This document shows, piece after piece, positions 17,622-28,099 of a stretch of 44,223 nucleotides of DNA. The position numbers were made by a program, and so were the translations under genes. Below the pieces are notes generated by a model. The model was not told where the DNA came from. It searched no databases and worked only from the letters and a program-made list of their open reading frames with translations. This stretch comes from Deltaproteobacteria bacterium (GTDB lineage: Bacteria; Desulfobacterota; Desulfobacteria; Desulfobacterales; ETH-SRB1): the NCBI GenBank assembly GCA_030272815.1, contig JAJSZT010000023.1:1-44223 (forward strand), written 5' to 3'. The number at the start of each line of letters is the position of its first letter. Position 1 is the stretch's first letter.

Positions 17622-18787
17622 AGGCTTGTTGCCTCTCTTAAAGCAGCCACCACCTGATCCTGCTGCGCTTCAGTCAGCCCTGGGTATATCGGTATGCTGA
17701 TCGCTTCGGCATAATACTGTTCAGCTTCCGGGCAATATCCTGTCTCGAAACCCAAGTTTGCATAATACGGCTGCCGGTACACAGGAATGTAGTGCAAATT
17801 AACGAGAATGCCCGCTACACGCAGAGCTTCATATACTTGGCGATGCGTTTTGTTGATTTCACCAAGCTTCAAACGAATAACGTAGAGATGAAAGCCGGAA
17901 TAGCCATCCGCGTGTTGACATGGCGTAACCACTGGCAGGCTGGATAACATCTGGTCATATCGCTTTGCAATTATATGCCTCTTAGCAACGAATTCGTCCA
18001 GTCGCTGCATTTGACTCAAACCTAATGTAGCAAGTATATCGGTCATGCGGTAGTTAAAACCCAAGCCTATTTGCTGGTAGTTCCAAATTTCTTCCGGTAT
18101 CCGGGGGTGCATATCTGCCGCATCGCTGGTGATGCCATGACTTCGGAGCAGCCGCAATCGCTTGGCCAATTGCGTATCGTTGACCAATGCCATACCGCCT
18201 TCTCCCGTCGTGATTATCTTGACCGGATGAAAGCTGAATACGGAGATGTCGCTGTAACGGCAGTTGCCGATCGGTTCGCCGCGATATTTGCCGCCAATGG
18301 CGTGTGAGGCATCTTCAATGATCTTGAAGCCGTATCGCTGACTAAGCGCATGAATACCGGCCATGTCGCAGGGCTGCCCGCACAGATGCACAGGAATCAC
18401 GACCTTCGGTAGCTTTCCAGTATTTTCTGCGTGAGCCAGCTTTTCTGCCAGTCGCTCCACACTCAAATTGTATATGCGCGAATCAATGTCCACGAAATCG
18501 ACCTGTGCACCGCAATACAATGCGCAATTGGCACTCGCCACAAAGGTAATCGGTGTCGTCCAGACAACATCGCCTTTGCCAACGCCTAAGGCCAGGCATG
18601 CGATGTGAAGTGCGCTGGTGGCACTATTGACCGCTACCGCATGCTGCGCGCCACAGTAGCTGGCCACCGCTGTTTCAAATGCGGGTCCAACCGGTCCCTG
18701 AGTTATGAAATCAGACTTCAGAACATCAACTACTGCCTGGATATCATCCTTGTTTATGTTTTGATGACCGTAGGGGATAGTTTTCAT
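17618..18787 (-). CDS. pseC: UDP-4-keto sugar aminotransferase, PseC type
   Basis: A 389-residue DegT/DnrJ/EryC1 aminotransferase: KTIPYGHQNINKDDIQAVVD, the VNSATSALHIACLALGVGKG cofactor region, DASHAIGGKYRGEPIG, and the PLP-binding lysine in SFHPVKIITTGEGG. It converts the PseB product UDP-2-acetamido-2,6-dideoxy-L-arabino-hexos-4-ulose into the 4-amino-L-altrose derivative. Two bases separate it from the pseB stop, and 4 bases overlap pseF, so it is strictly in the operon. Confidence 0.9.
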   Translation of the reverse strand: MKTIPYGHQNINKDDIQAVVDVLKSDFITQGPVGPAFETAVASYCGAQHAVAVNSATSALHIACLALGVGKGDVVWTTPITFVASANCALYCGAQVDFVDIDSRIYNLSVERLAEKLAHAENTGKLPKVVIPVHLCGQPCDMAGIHALSQRYGFKIIEDASHAIGGKYRGEPIGNCRYSDISVFSFHPVKIITTGEGGMALVNDTQLAKRLRLLRSHGITSDAADMHPRIPEEIWNYQQIGLGFNYRMTDILATLGLSQMQRLDEFVAKRHIIAKRYDQMLSSLPVVTPCQHADGYSGFHLYVIRLKLGEINKTHRQVYEALRVAGILVNLHYIPVYRQPYYANLGFETGYCPEAEQYYAEAISIPIYPGLTEAQQDQVVAALREATSL

Positions 18788-18789
18788 AA

Positions 18790-21619
<2,830 letters not shown>

Positions 21620-21621
21620 TT

Positions 21622-21783
21622 AATCCAGTGTCAAAGCTTGAATTGTGAATTAAAAAGTCTTTTCAACCACCCATTCCCCCACATTCTTGTCTATGAACTC
21701 AACGCCGAAAAGATAAATCTTTTTTCCTTCACTCTGATATTTTTCAAAATATTTTTTCTCTTTGATCTGGCTTAATGCAAGGT
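21622..21783 (-). pseudogene. Fragment: 3' end of the AAA-ATPase/PD-(D/E)XK gene, copy 1
   Basis: About 160 bases nearly identical to 23613-23772, which is the 3' end and flank of the intact AAA-ATPase gene. Similarity starts sharply at AATCCAGTGTCAAAGC and ends at about 21775-21783, where the sequence changes into the start of a different ATPase. It is a gene-end duplicate with no independent function. Confidence 0.85.
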
Positions 21784-21897
21784 TGATTTACCACATCGTC
21801 GTCGGCCATAAATTACAACCAATGAGGGACCGGGAGAACCTAATACTCTTGTGAGTTTGGCAAGTTCCCGTGTTCTGTTCATGAAATGCAATCTCAT
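21772..21897 (-). pseudogene. Fragment: N-terminus of an archaeal-type AAA ATPase (DUF234-like)
   Basis: From the ATG at 21897: MRLHFMNRTRELAKLTRVLG, then PSLVVIYGRRRCGKSTL, a clean Walker A, and a stop 2 codons later at 21772. This is the normal opening of the ATPase family that pairs with DUF234/PD-(D/E)XK domains. Everything after the P-loop is missing, and the break coincides with the join to the other ATPase gene's 3' end. The fusion would give no working protein. Confidence 0.75.
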
Positions 21898-21899
21898 GT

Positions 21900-22177
21900 G
21901 ATGCCCTCAGCTCGACAAAATTAATATGCGTGTCACACATAATGTTCAACAAACATAATGTTTAATGTCAAGGCGTTGCGGTCAAGGTTTAATTGGGGCC
22001 GCGTCTGGTTTAATTGGGGCCGCGTCTTGATTAGCGCATTAATTTTATATTTTTTTATGGGAAGCTTCAGGATAAGCCCTCCAGAAGCAGGTAAGCAGGA
22101 TTATTTTTTTGTGATGAAAGGGTAAACACCAAATCCGCGGCGAAAACTTGACACTACTGTGATTGGGATGTTCCTTC
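21900..22177. other. Intergenic gap with a 21-bp tandem repeat
   Basis: No gene. It holds two perfect tandem copies of a 21-base unit at 21986-22027 and a short inverted sequence near 22060-22085 (AAGCTTCAGGATAAG). Nothing else is recognisable. Confidence 0.6.
21986..22027. repeat. Two perfect tandem copies of a 21-bp unit
   Basis: The unit starts GGTTTAATTGGGGCCGCG and is repeated head to tail without mismatch (21986-22006 and 22007-22027). It is too short to call an array; it may be a residual iteron-like or slippage product. Confidence 0.85.
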
Positions 22178-22657
22178 TCACTCACCAACGTCACCTAAAA
22201 ATTTGTCAATAACATTTTTTGAATACCACCGACCTCTTTGAACCATTTGTTCAACAATTGGCCGTATTTTGTTTATGATTTTTTTATCTTTTGCTACTTT
22301 TAATATGGAAAGTGTTCTAACCACAGGCAAACCAAAATGCCTGGCTATTTGATAACCAGCATTTTCGTCTATGATGACGACGTCTGCATTCATCTGTTTT
22401 GCCAATGCAATTGTTTCCGCTTCACCTTTATCAATATCTTTTCTGAGGAAAACAATGACTTCTTCATTCTGAACTGAAACAACTTCAACCCATTTTAAAT
22501 CGCTAAAACGTGATCCCGGTTTGTCAAGTGATCTCAATTCCATATCAACAGCTTTCGGTATAAGTATGTGGTGAAAGAGTTCCTTCAGAACAAACTCGTA
22601 CCCAACTGAACAAAGGGATATAATTGGCGTAGCATTGGATATGACAATATTGCTCAT
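22178..22657 (-). CDS. DUF3368 (PIN-like) toxin
   Basis: A 159-residue protein. It starts MSNIVISNATPIISLCSVG (the first acidic position of the PIN fold is N/D here), has KGEAETIALAKQMNADVVII and DENAGYQIARHFGLPVVRTL, and matches DUF3368, PIN-related proteins that pair with UPF0175 antitoxins. The start overlaps the antitoxin stop by 4 bases. Predicted RNase activity is inferred from the family; three acidic residues (E and D in GEAETIAL and IIDEN) are in place. Confidence 0.82.
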   Translation of the reverse strand: MSNIVISNATPIISLCSVGYEFVLKELFHHILIPKAVDMELRSLDKPGSRFSDLKWVEVVSVQNEEVIVFLRKDIDKGEAETIALAKQMNADVVIIDENAGYQIARHFGLPVVRTLSILKVAKDKKIINKIRPIVEQMVQRGRWYSKNVIDKFLGDVGE

Positions 22658-22935
22658 GTGATAATTTTCTCTATCTCTGCCGCGTCTCTTTTGATTTCTT
22701 CAAGTTCTTCATCCGTGTATTGAAAAACAGCTTCATCATTAAAGCGTAAATAATCAATGAACTCAAACCTGCTCATCCCCGCCAGATCTGCTGCTTTTCC
22801 CAATGAGAGTGCTCGTTTTTTATAATAACGGATAGCGGCCTGTCGTCTGATATCTTCGGCAGCCTCACCAGGTGATTTATGCAGATTTAATACCACTTCA
22901 TGAGGTACTTTTATTTTTACTTCATATGATTGCAT
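22654..22935 (-). CDS. UPF0175 antitoxin
   Basis: A 93-residue protein: KVPHEVVLNLHKSPGEAAED, then AAIRYYKKRALSLGKAADLA and MSRFEFIDYLRFNDEAVFQY, the UPF0175 helix-turn-helix pattern. ATG 22935 lies eight bases after AGGAG. It pairs with the overlapping DUF3368 gene; such antitoxins bind DNA through this motif and normally autoregulate the operon. Confidence 0.82.
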   Translation of the reverse strand: MQSYEVKIKVPHEVVLNLHKSPGEAAEDIRRQAAIRYYKKRALSLGKAADLAGMSRFEFIDYLRFNDEAVFQYTDEELEEIKRDAAEIEKIIT

Positions 22936-23084
22936 AGTATCGTCTCCTGTTTAAAATGGATCGTTTCCAAAAAAAACATAGCGTGGGGATACCCATTTAT
23001 TTATGCCTCCGGGACGCTCATTAGTTTATAGGTTGCGGCCTCCGGGACGTTGTTAGTTTATTAGTTTTTGATACATTTCAATTC
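22936..23084. other. Intergenic gap with degenerate GCCTCCGGGACG repeats
   Basis: No gene. Two imperfect copies of about 30 bases (CCTCCGGGACG followed by TTAGTTTAT) occur near 23006-23032 and 23039-23062. Confidence 0.5.
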
Positions 23085-23250
23085 TCACCAAAAAGTTCTA
23101 AGCCCAAATTTACGATACGCTTTGAAATCGCGATCCTTTGATACCGGGGTCATTGTTCGGAGACTTTATCTTACGGACTACTGCCTTGCTCAACTTGTCG
23201 GGGGTAAAAAGCGACCACAAAAATACATGGGTATCCAGCAATAAGTTCAT
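23085..23250 (-). pseudogene. vapC-type PIN toxin with internal deletion
   Basis: The ATG at 23250 overlaps the antitoxin stop as ATGA and reads MNLLLDTHVFLWSLFTPDKL then SKAVVRKIKSPNN, the normal start of a PIN toxin. The sequence then jumps into a different frame that reads TPVSKDRDFKAYRKFGLRTFW and stops at 23085, which looks like the end of a PIN protein. The middle (two acidic residues and about 70 residues) is missing. A remnant of the Phd/PIN pair whose antitoxin survives. Confidence 0.75.
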
Positions 23251-23486
23251 GAGGCCAGCATTTCTTTCTCACTAATCTCAAAGTCGTCATGGATTATGCA
23301 TTCAGCCCGGTCCTTAAGTAAGCCAAGACTCCTTTCCGGTATAGAGGCATAGGCTGAATAAGGGACAATTACAGCGATTTTTTCCCGTTTTTTGCCGTAA
23401 CTTATAACAATTTTCTGACCGCTTCTTATTTTTTTCAAAACCTCCGAAAAACTGGTTTTCAGTTCTCCTATCGTAAGTGTTTGCAT
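23247..23486 (-). CDS. Phd/YefM-family antitoxin
   Basis: Start ATG 23486, seven bases after AAGGAG; the longer frame upstream is not needed. About 79 residues: MQTLTIGELKTSFSEVLKKI then GQKIVISYGKKREKIAVIVP and PYSAYASIPERSL, the Phd/YefM DNA-binding fold with an unfolded C-terminus that would wrap the toxin. Its toxin gene is broken by a deletion, so it is an orphan antitoxin. A perfect inverted repeat lies upstream. Confidence 0.82.
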   Translation of the reverse strand: MQTLTIGELKTSFSEVLKKIRSGQKIVISYGKKREKIAVIVPYSAYASIPERSLGLLKDRAECIIHDDFEISEKEMLAS

Positions 23487-23530
23487 ATGAGCACTCCTTC
23501 GTATTGTACATTTATTCAAAAATCACACAG

Positions 23531-23551
23531 TTCTTGACAACTTGTCAAGAA
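23531..23551. promoter_or_regulatory. Perfect 10-bp inverted repeat, probable antitoxin operator
   Basis: Arms TTCTTGACAA and its exact complement are separated by one C. It lies 45 bases upstream of the Phd/YefM start and contains a TTGACA -35-like hexamer on the minus strand. Position and symmetry fit an autoregulatory operator for the antitoxin dimer. Confidence 0.75.
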
Positions 23552-23612
23552 CGAAAAAAACGCGTAGCAATAGGGGGTCGAGTGTAATGACTGCTTTCTG
23601 AGCACCTAAGAA

Positions 23613-23772
23613 AATCCAGTGTCAAAGCTTGAATTGTGAATTAAAAAGTCTTTTCAACCACCCATTCCCCCACATTTCTGTCTATGAACTCAACGCCGAA
23701 AAGATAAATCTTTTTTCCTTTGCCCTGATATTTTTCAAAATATTTTTTCTCTTTGATCTGGTTTAATGCACG
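23613..23772. repeat. Intact-gene copy of the duplicated AAA-ATPase 3' end
   Basis: Nearly identical to 21622-21783, and its left part to 25218-25240. The shared segment includes about 28 bases of non-coding flank beyond the stop, so the duplication copies DNA and not only protein sequence. Confidence 0.85.
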
Positions 23773-25170
23773 GTCTTTATCACCATTAAATTTGAATTCG
23801 AAAATATAGATCTCTTTATCGATAATGACAGCATCTATCCTGCCCTTGTTTGTTTTTACTTCCGCTTCCACTTTTAACCCGATTAGAGAAAAAATCAGAT
23901 AAAATATTGTTTGATAATATTTTTCTTTTTTTATGTGAAGATCATAGGGGATATCGGCAAAAAAGATTCGCAGGGTGTCAAAAAATGTTTCAAAATCGTC
24001 GTTTCTGAGCGTTCGTATCAAATCTATCAGATAGCCGTCCACGTGTATGCCGCTGTAATTGCTCAAAAGAGAATACTGAAAGCTGTTTTCAACCTCAAAA
24101 TTTGGATACCCCAGAATGTAGGTCATAAAATCTTTGTCATATTCTTTAATCGTGAGATAGCCGGTCTGAAACAGAAGAGGAAGCACAGCGAGATTTTCAA
24201 GTTCATAGGTGCCGAACGATTCCTCCCTCACCTCCATTTCTTTCAACCTCGTTATGTCAAAGTCTTTTTCCTTCATCAGCTTTATCAGAAAACCTGGTGT
24301 AGCGCTTTCAAACCAGTAGTTTCCAAAATCAAGTTTTTTAAACAAAAGAAGCAGTGAAAAGGGGTTAAACACCTTTTCGCAACTTCCGCTGAAACAAAAA
24401 CCATTGTACCAGTATGTTATCTTTTTAATCAGGTCGGATTTGCTTATCTCTTCTGATTTCGCGAACTGATTTATATATTCTTTGAAACTGTGCTCCATCT
24501 CCTCTTTTGTTATTCCGAGAAGCGATGAATATCTTGTATCCATGGAAATATCTTCCAGGTTGTTCAACCCGCTGAAAACTCCCGCTTTGGAAAACTTGCT
24601 TACCCCTGTTAAAAGCACAAACCTGATATATTCATCACACGCTTTTATAATGGTATAAAAACCTTTTAATATTTCTCGAAGCTCAACTGCCAGTTCCTTA
24701 TTCTCAATATTGTCAATTATTGGCTTGTCATATTCGTCAATAAGGACAACAACTTTATTAATTTCGCTCAGCTTGGTCAAAAGTTCATCAAACTTAATGT
24801 CATATTGCGTCTGCTCAAGCTTGATTCCGTAAAGCTGCGCTGTTTTATCAAGCTGGTATACAATATAGTTTATCAGTTCATCGCTGTTTCGTGCCTTTGA
24901 CTTGCTGAAATCAATCCTTACAACAGGATGCTTTTCCCACGCGTAATCAGCGTTGTAAATCCATAAACCTTTAAACAACTTCTTCTTGCCTTCAAATATT
25001 TCATTCAATATGGAGATTAAAAGGCTTTTCCCGAATCTTCTTGGCCTGGAGAAAAAATAAACACTCCCCTGAACAATTAATTTGTGAATATGCTCTGTCT
25101 TATCCACATATAGATAATTTTCATCTATCAATTTTCGAAATGTCTGTATCCCTATAGGAAGCTTTTTCAT
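23641..25170 (-). CDS. AAA-ATPase-like / PD-(D/E)XK nuclease-domain protein
   Basis: I use ATG 25170 (MKKLPIGIQTFRKL), behind AAAGGAAAT, giving about 509 residues. The N-terminal AAA-ATPase-like domain has VDKTEHIHKLI, P-loop SRPRRFGKSLL, VRIDFSKS, the Walker B-like VVLIDEYDKPI and LLTGVSKFSK. The C-terminal domain has IDAVIIDKEIYIFEFKFNG, the D...E-x-K core of PD-(D/E)XK nucleases, and ALNQIKEKKYFEKY. Such proteins are abundant in bacteria with expanding families; no role is settled. This is the only undamaged copy in the window; three decayed ones surround it. Confidence 0.85.
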   Translation of the reverse strand: MKKLPIGIQTFRKLIDENYLYVDKTEHIHKLIVQGSVYFFSRPRRFGKSLLISILNEIFEGKKKLFKGLWIYNADYAWEKHPVVRIDFSKSKARNSDELINYIVYQLDKTAQLYGIKLEQTQYDIKFDELLTKLSEINKVVVLIDEYDKPIIDNIENKELAVELREILKGFYTIIKACDEYIRFVLLTGVSKFSKAGVFSGLNNLEDISMDTRYSSLLGITKEEMEHSFKEYINQFAKSEEISKSDLIKKITYWYNGFCFSGSCEKVFNPFSLLLLFKKLDFGNYWFESATPGFLIKLMKEKDFDITRLKEMEVREESFGTYELENLAVLPLLFQTGYLTIKEYDKDFMTYILGYPNFEVENSFQYSLLSNYSGIHVDGYLIDLIRTLRNDDFETFFDTLRIFFADIPYDLHIKKEKYYQTIFYLIFSLIGLKVEAEVKTNKGRIDAVIIDKEIYIFEFKFNGDKDRALNQIKEKKYFEKYQGKGKKIYLFGVEFIDRNVGEWVVEKTF

Positions 25171-25217
25171 AGGTTTATTTCCTTTCACAGGATGAGGTGT
25201 TTTTTCCCAATAGTTCA

Positions 25218-25303
25218 AATCCAGTGTCAAAGCTTGAAATGTGAATTAAAAATACTTTTCTTTTTGATCTGGTTTAATGCCCTGTCTTTATCACCATTAA
25301 TAT
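25218..25303 (-). pseudogene. Fragment: 3' end of AAA-ATPase gene, copy 2, internally deleted
   Basis: Starts with the same AATCCAGTGTCAAAGCTTGA boundary as the copies at 21622 and 23613, keeps about 30 bases, then skips about 95 bases to the LNQIK coding stretch (TTTGATCTGGTTTAATGC) and ends near 25303. It sits only 48 bases upstream of the intact gene's start. Confidence 0.75.
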
Positions 25304-25308
25304 GCAGT

Positions 25309-26472
25309 TCAACTGTTTTGCAGAATAGTCGGGAGCTCTTTTAGTGCTTTTTCTACAGGCAGTATGGAAATATTGTCTGCATATTCCTGTCTTGAACCGC
25401 CATATAGCATGTATAACTTCGCTTCGGGATAGTCATTTGCAAATGACTTCAGCCCGTTAAGATCTTTTTTTGAAATGCGGCCGGAACGTTTTATTTCAAA
25501 AGCAAGAAGACCTTTTGGGCCATAGAGTATGAAATCAACTTCAACACCATTACTTGTTCGCCAGTAATACAGATCATACTCATAATTATAATAGTCATTG
25601 ACGGCAGATAATTCTTGAAAGCAAAGGGTTTCGATGCCGGATACTTCAGCTTCTTGAGGAGAATCAAGGGGACCCATAGGACGGAGTGTACGAAAAATAC
25701 CTACATCAAAATAATAAAATTTAGGATGGGATATCATTCTACGCTTCGCCCTTCGTGTAAAGACTGGAAGGAAGGAGGCGAGAAGAAGATCTTCAAGTAT
25801 TGAAAAGTAGTTTTTAACACGCATTCTTTCAATACCGGATTCTCTAGCTATTTCAGAAATATTCAATACTGACCCCTGTGAAAAAGAAGCTGTTTCAAGA
25901 AAACGTGAAAAACTGCCTAAATTCCTTGTCAAGCCTTCCTGAAGTACTTCTTCGCGCAAATATGTCTGAACATAAGCTTTTAAAAAAAGGTCGGGGTTTT
26001 TTTCAGAAGGAATTGCGGGCAAATGTCCCCAGGCTAATGACTTTTTCAAGCAAAAGCTGTCGCCCAATTCAACTACTGTAAGGGGATACATTCTGTATGT
26101 TAAGGCACGTCCAGCCAGCAAATTTACACCTTTTTTTCTGAGAGTTCTTGCGCTGGAGCCTGTGAGTATGAATTTGTAGTGAAAGTTTTCTATTAGCCGA
26201 TGAACCTCGTTTAACAGTTCCGGAATCCTCTGGATCTCATCAAGAATGATCCAGTTTTGAAAACCTGGGGGAATTAAATTTTCCAGGCGACCCGGTCGAG
26301 CTAAAAGATCATTATAAAGATCAAATCCCAGGAGATCAAAGTACAGGGCTTCTGAAAAATTGCTTTTTATCCATGTGGTTTTTCCAGTACCTCTTGGTCC
26401 GAACAGGAAAAAGCTCTTGTCATGATTAATCGGAATATTTAGCAACCTGCTGTACATACCTTCATTTAGCAT
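25309..26472 (-). CDS. ATPase with AAA_14 and DUF4143 domains
   Basis: A 387-residue protein. N-terminal AAA_14: FFLFGPRGTGKTTWIK (Walker A), IILDEIQRIPELLNEVHRLI (Walker B), KFILTGSSARTLRKKGVNLL (sensor). The C-terminal DUF4143 part has ARESGIERMRVKNYFSILED, then HPKFYYFDVGIFR, ELSAVNDYYNYEYDL and the nuclease-like SNGVEVDFILYGP, FEIKRSG. The EVDFI...E-x-K pattern suggests a PD-(D/E)XK fold. Role unknown; such ATPases are common next to mobile and toxin genes. It ends 6 bases before the AAA-ATPase fragment. Confidence 0.85.
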   Translation of the reverse strand: MLNEGMYSRLLNIPINHDKSFFLFGPRGTGKTTWIKSNFSEALYFDLLGFDLYNDLLARPGRLENLIPPGFQNWIILDEIQRIPELLNEVHRLIENFHYKFILTGSSARTLRKKGVNLLAGRALTYRMYPLTVVELGDSFCLKKSLAWGHLPAIPSEKNPDLFLKAYVQTYLREEVLQEGLTRNLGSFSRFLETASFSQGSVLNISEIARESGIERMRVKNYFSILEDLLLASFLPVFTRRAKRRMISHPKFYYFDVGIFRTLRPMGPLDSPQEAEVSGIETLCFQELSAVNDYYNYEYDLYYWRTSNGVEVDFILYGPKGLLAFEIKRSGRISKKDLNGLKSFANDYPEAKLYMLYGGSRQEYADNISILPVEKALKELPTILQNS

Positions 26473-26493
26473 AGATATTTGAAGAAGTCAACT

Positions 26494-26685
26494 TCAAAAT
26501 AGGGACGGGAGTTGGGGAATTGCCAGTTTTCCTAATGCCTGCTTGATCCTTATTTCCCAAATGACTACAGCGCTGATAAAAACAAGATTTTTCCCATCGG
26601 CAATTGCAGCCTTTGCTTTCCTGGAAAGTGCAGGGTGATCATCAAGCCACCATAAAAGAACGTGTGTATCAAGCAAGAGGCTCAT
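26494..26685 (-). pseudogene. PIN-domain toxin (VapC-like), C-terminally truncated
   Basis: Begins MSLLLDTHVLLWWLDDHPAL then AAIADGKNLVFISAVVIWEI and stops after QALGKLAIPQLPSLF at residue 63; intact relatives have about 130 residues with further acidic active-site residues. The end coincides with the beginning of the DUF4143 ATPase region. The start overlaps the antitoxin stop by one base (TAATG). Probably non-functional. Confidence 0.8.
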
Positions 26686-26921
26686 TAATCCACCATCCCA
26701 AATGCTTTGGCAATATCCCTCGGCAGTTCGTCAAAATTATCGCCTATTTTGATTTTTCCTCGCAGGGCGCCGGGTCGGCGCGGTTTCTCGCTTCGTTCAT
26801 ATCGCACAAGCTTTGCAACAGGCTTTCCTGCTTTACCAATGATTACCTCTTGCCCGGCCATGACCTTCTCAATAAGGGCTGACAACTGGGCCTTTGTCTC
26901 TGAAATATTGGTTATGAGCAT
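26685..26921 (-). CDS. Phd/YefM-family antitoxin
   Basis: The ATG at 26921 is eight bases after a strong AGGAGG; earlier in-frame GTG and ATG codons overlap that site and are less likely. About 78 residues: ITNISETKAQLSALIEKVMA, GQEVIIGKAGKPVAKLVRYE and a C-terminal acidic tail. Typical Phd/YefM antitoxin fold. Upstream, the leader has three repeated GGTCT/GGTCC units near 26944-26960, a possible operator. Its toxin partner is truncated. Confidence 0.82.
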   Translation of the reverse strand: MLITNISETKAQLSALIEKVMAGQEVIIGKAGKPVAKLVRYERSEKPRRPGALRGKIKIGDNFDELPRDIAKAFGMVD

Positions 26922-26930
26922 GTTCATCAC

Positions 26931-27277
26931 CTCCTAATTTATAGTCGGACCAGACCAGACCATAAAGTCAAGATATTTTTTGTAGTACAGACCTTGTTAA
27001 TTTTATTCATGCCGGAAGCCCATTGGATTAGGTGAAGTAGTGTTTAAAACCGGCTGGCACTAGGGAACATCCATTGGTTTATTGGTTTCTCGAGTGGAAC
27101 TCGGAGTGGAAGGTGGGAGACCTTTATTGCAAAACGCCCCCTTTTGCCCGATTACTGCGTTATGCAAAAATCTCACAGCTCCGCCCCTTCGGTTACATAG
27201 ATAAGGCAATATAACTTCTTGATATAATTGATTGATAATGAATATCTACGGCTTGAATCTGCGATAAAGACAAACAG
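26931..27277. other. Intergenic gap
   Basis: No gene visible. The right-hand side of 26944-26960 has the repeated GGTCTGGTCTGGTCC (minus strand) and a possible TTGACT -35 at 26969-26974. Otherwise a mixture of low-complexity DNA. Confidence 0.5.
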
Positions 27278-27832
27278 TCAGGCCTGTTTTTTGTTCGCTT
27301 CCCAGATCAAGACGCGTGGTCGTTTTTCCAGTTTCGGAACAAGGGCTTCAAACTCATTCCTGCTCAGGACAAGTGAGCGTATCTTTCTTTTTATATATCG
27401 TTCAGTTTTTCTGCTCAGATCGTTGAGATGATATTGATCAATATTACCAATCAACAAGAGGTCTATTATTCCTGTATCTTTACCCTCTGCATAATCATCA
27501 ATCAGGTAAGCCCGTTCTAACTCGCCCAGCCGGGTCGCAATACTGTCGATAACCCGGTCGATACCCATTACTTTGCTGACCATTGATTTGAGTTCCGGAT
27601 AAAGAGGATGCTCCTGGTTTGCCATGTATAAGACCTGTCGTCCGCTTTTCCTGGATTTGAGCAAATCGGTTTTTGTCAGTTGGTTGAGTTCTTCTCTCAC
27701 CGAATTTGTAGAAACATCAAATTCCTTGGCAAGTTCTCTCAGGTATGATCTAGTTTTAGGATTAAAGAAAAAACGGACAAGCAGCCTGATCCTGGTTTTT
27801 GATGATATAAGCCCTGTGAATAGATTATCCAA
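27278..27832 (-). CDS. Winged-helix protein with degenerate nucleotidyltransferase domain
   Basis: A 184-residue protein. Residues 1-75 form a winged helix: SSKTRIRLLVRFFFNPKTRS, YLRELAKEFDVSTNSVREEL then SRKSGRQVLYMAN. Residues about 105-184 resemble a minimal nucleotidyltransferase: AYLIDDYAEGKDTGIIDLLL then IGNIDQYHLNDL, with the expected GS-x10-D-x-D replaced by ID and IID. It may therefore be catalytically dead and act as a repressor that senses a nucleotide. A short HEPN-like remnant lies upstream on the same strand, consistent with a former MNT/HEPN-type module. Confidence 0.65.
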   Translation of the reverse strand: MDNLFTGLISSKTRIRLLVRFFFNPKTRSYLRELAKEFDVSTNSVREELNQLTKTDLLKSRKSGRQVLYMANQEHPLYPELKSMVSKVMGIDRVIDSIATRLGELERAYLIDDYAEGKDTGIIDLLLIGNIDQYHLNDLSRKTERYIKRKIRSLVLSRNEFEALVPKLEKRPRVLIWEANKKQA

Positions 27833-27933
27833 ATCTTGTTCCTTTGTTGAGTAGTTTTATTACTCATAACGTAATATTTTCTGGTTGTCAATTATTTTTT
27901 GGTGCAGGCTTACGTTCTTCAGATTATAAGTTT

Positions 27934-28095
27934 TTATTCTTCCATTAAATCCATATGGTTTTCATGAAGCCATTCTTCAACCTCTTGGCGGAGACGGTTT
28001 GCAAGGTCCACCATCTCTTTAGCTTCTTGGTCGGATATCAAGCCGGCATCAGCCTTGATAGTATAACCTAAAGTAAGCGTTTCAAATTGAGCTGG
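27934..28095 (-). pseudogene. Possible HEPN-domain C-terminal remnant
   Basis: The open stretch reads AQFETLTLGYTIKADAGLIS then DQEAKEMVDLANRLRQEVEE and WLHENHMDLMEE before a stop at 27934. The helical, acidic pattern ending in VEEWL resembles the tail of HEPN proteins. No start codon or N-terminal part is left. The link to the downstream HTH/nucleotidyltransferase gene is suggestive only. Confidence 0.35.
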
Positions 28096-28099
28096 GAAT

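Noticed and set aside
21986-22027. Possible CRISPR-like or iteron array
   Set aside because: Only two adjacent copies without spacers.
22040-22177. Small RNA or riboswitch in the gap
   Set aside because: No conserved structure recognised; only AT-rich sequence.
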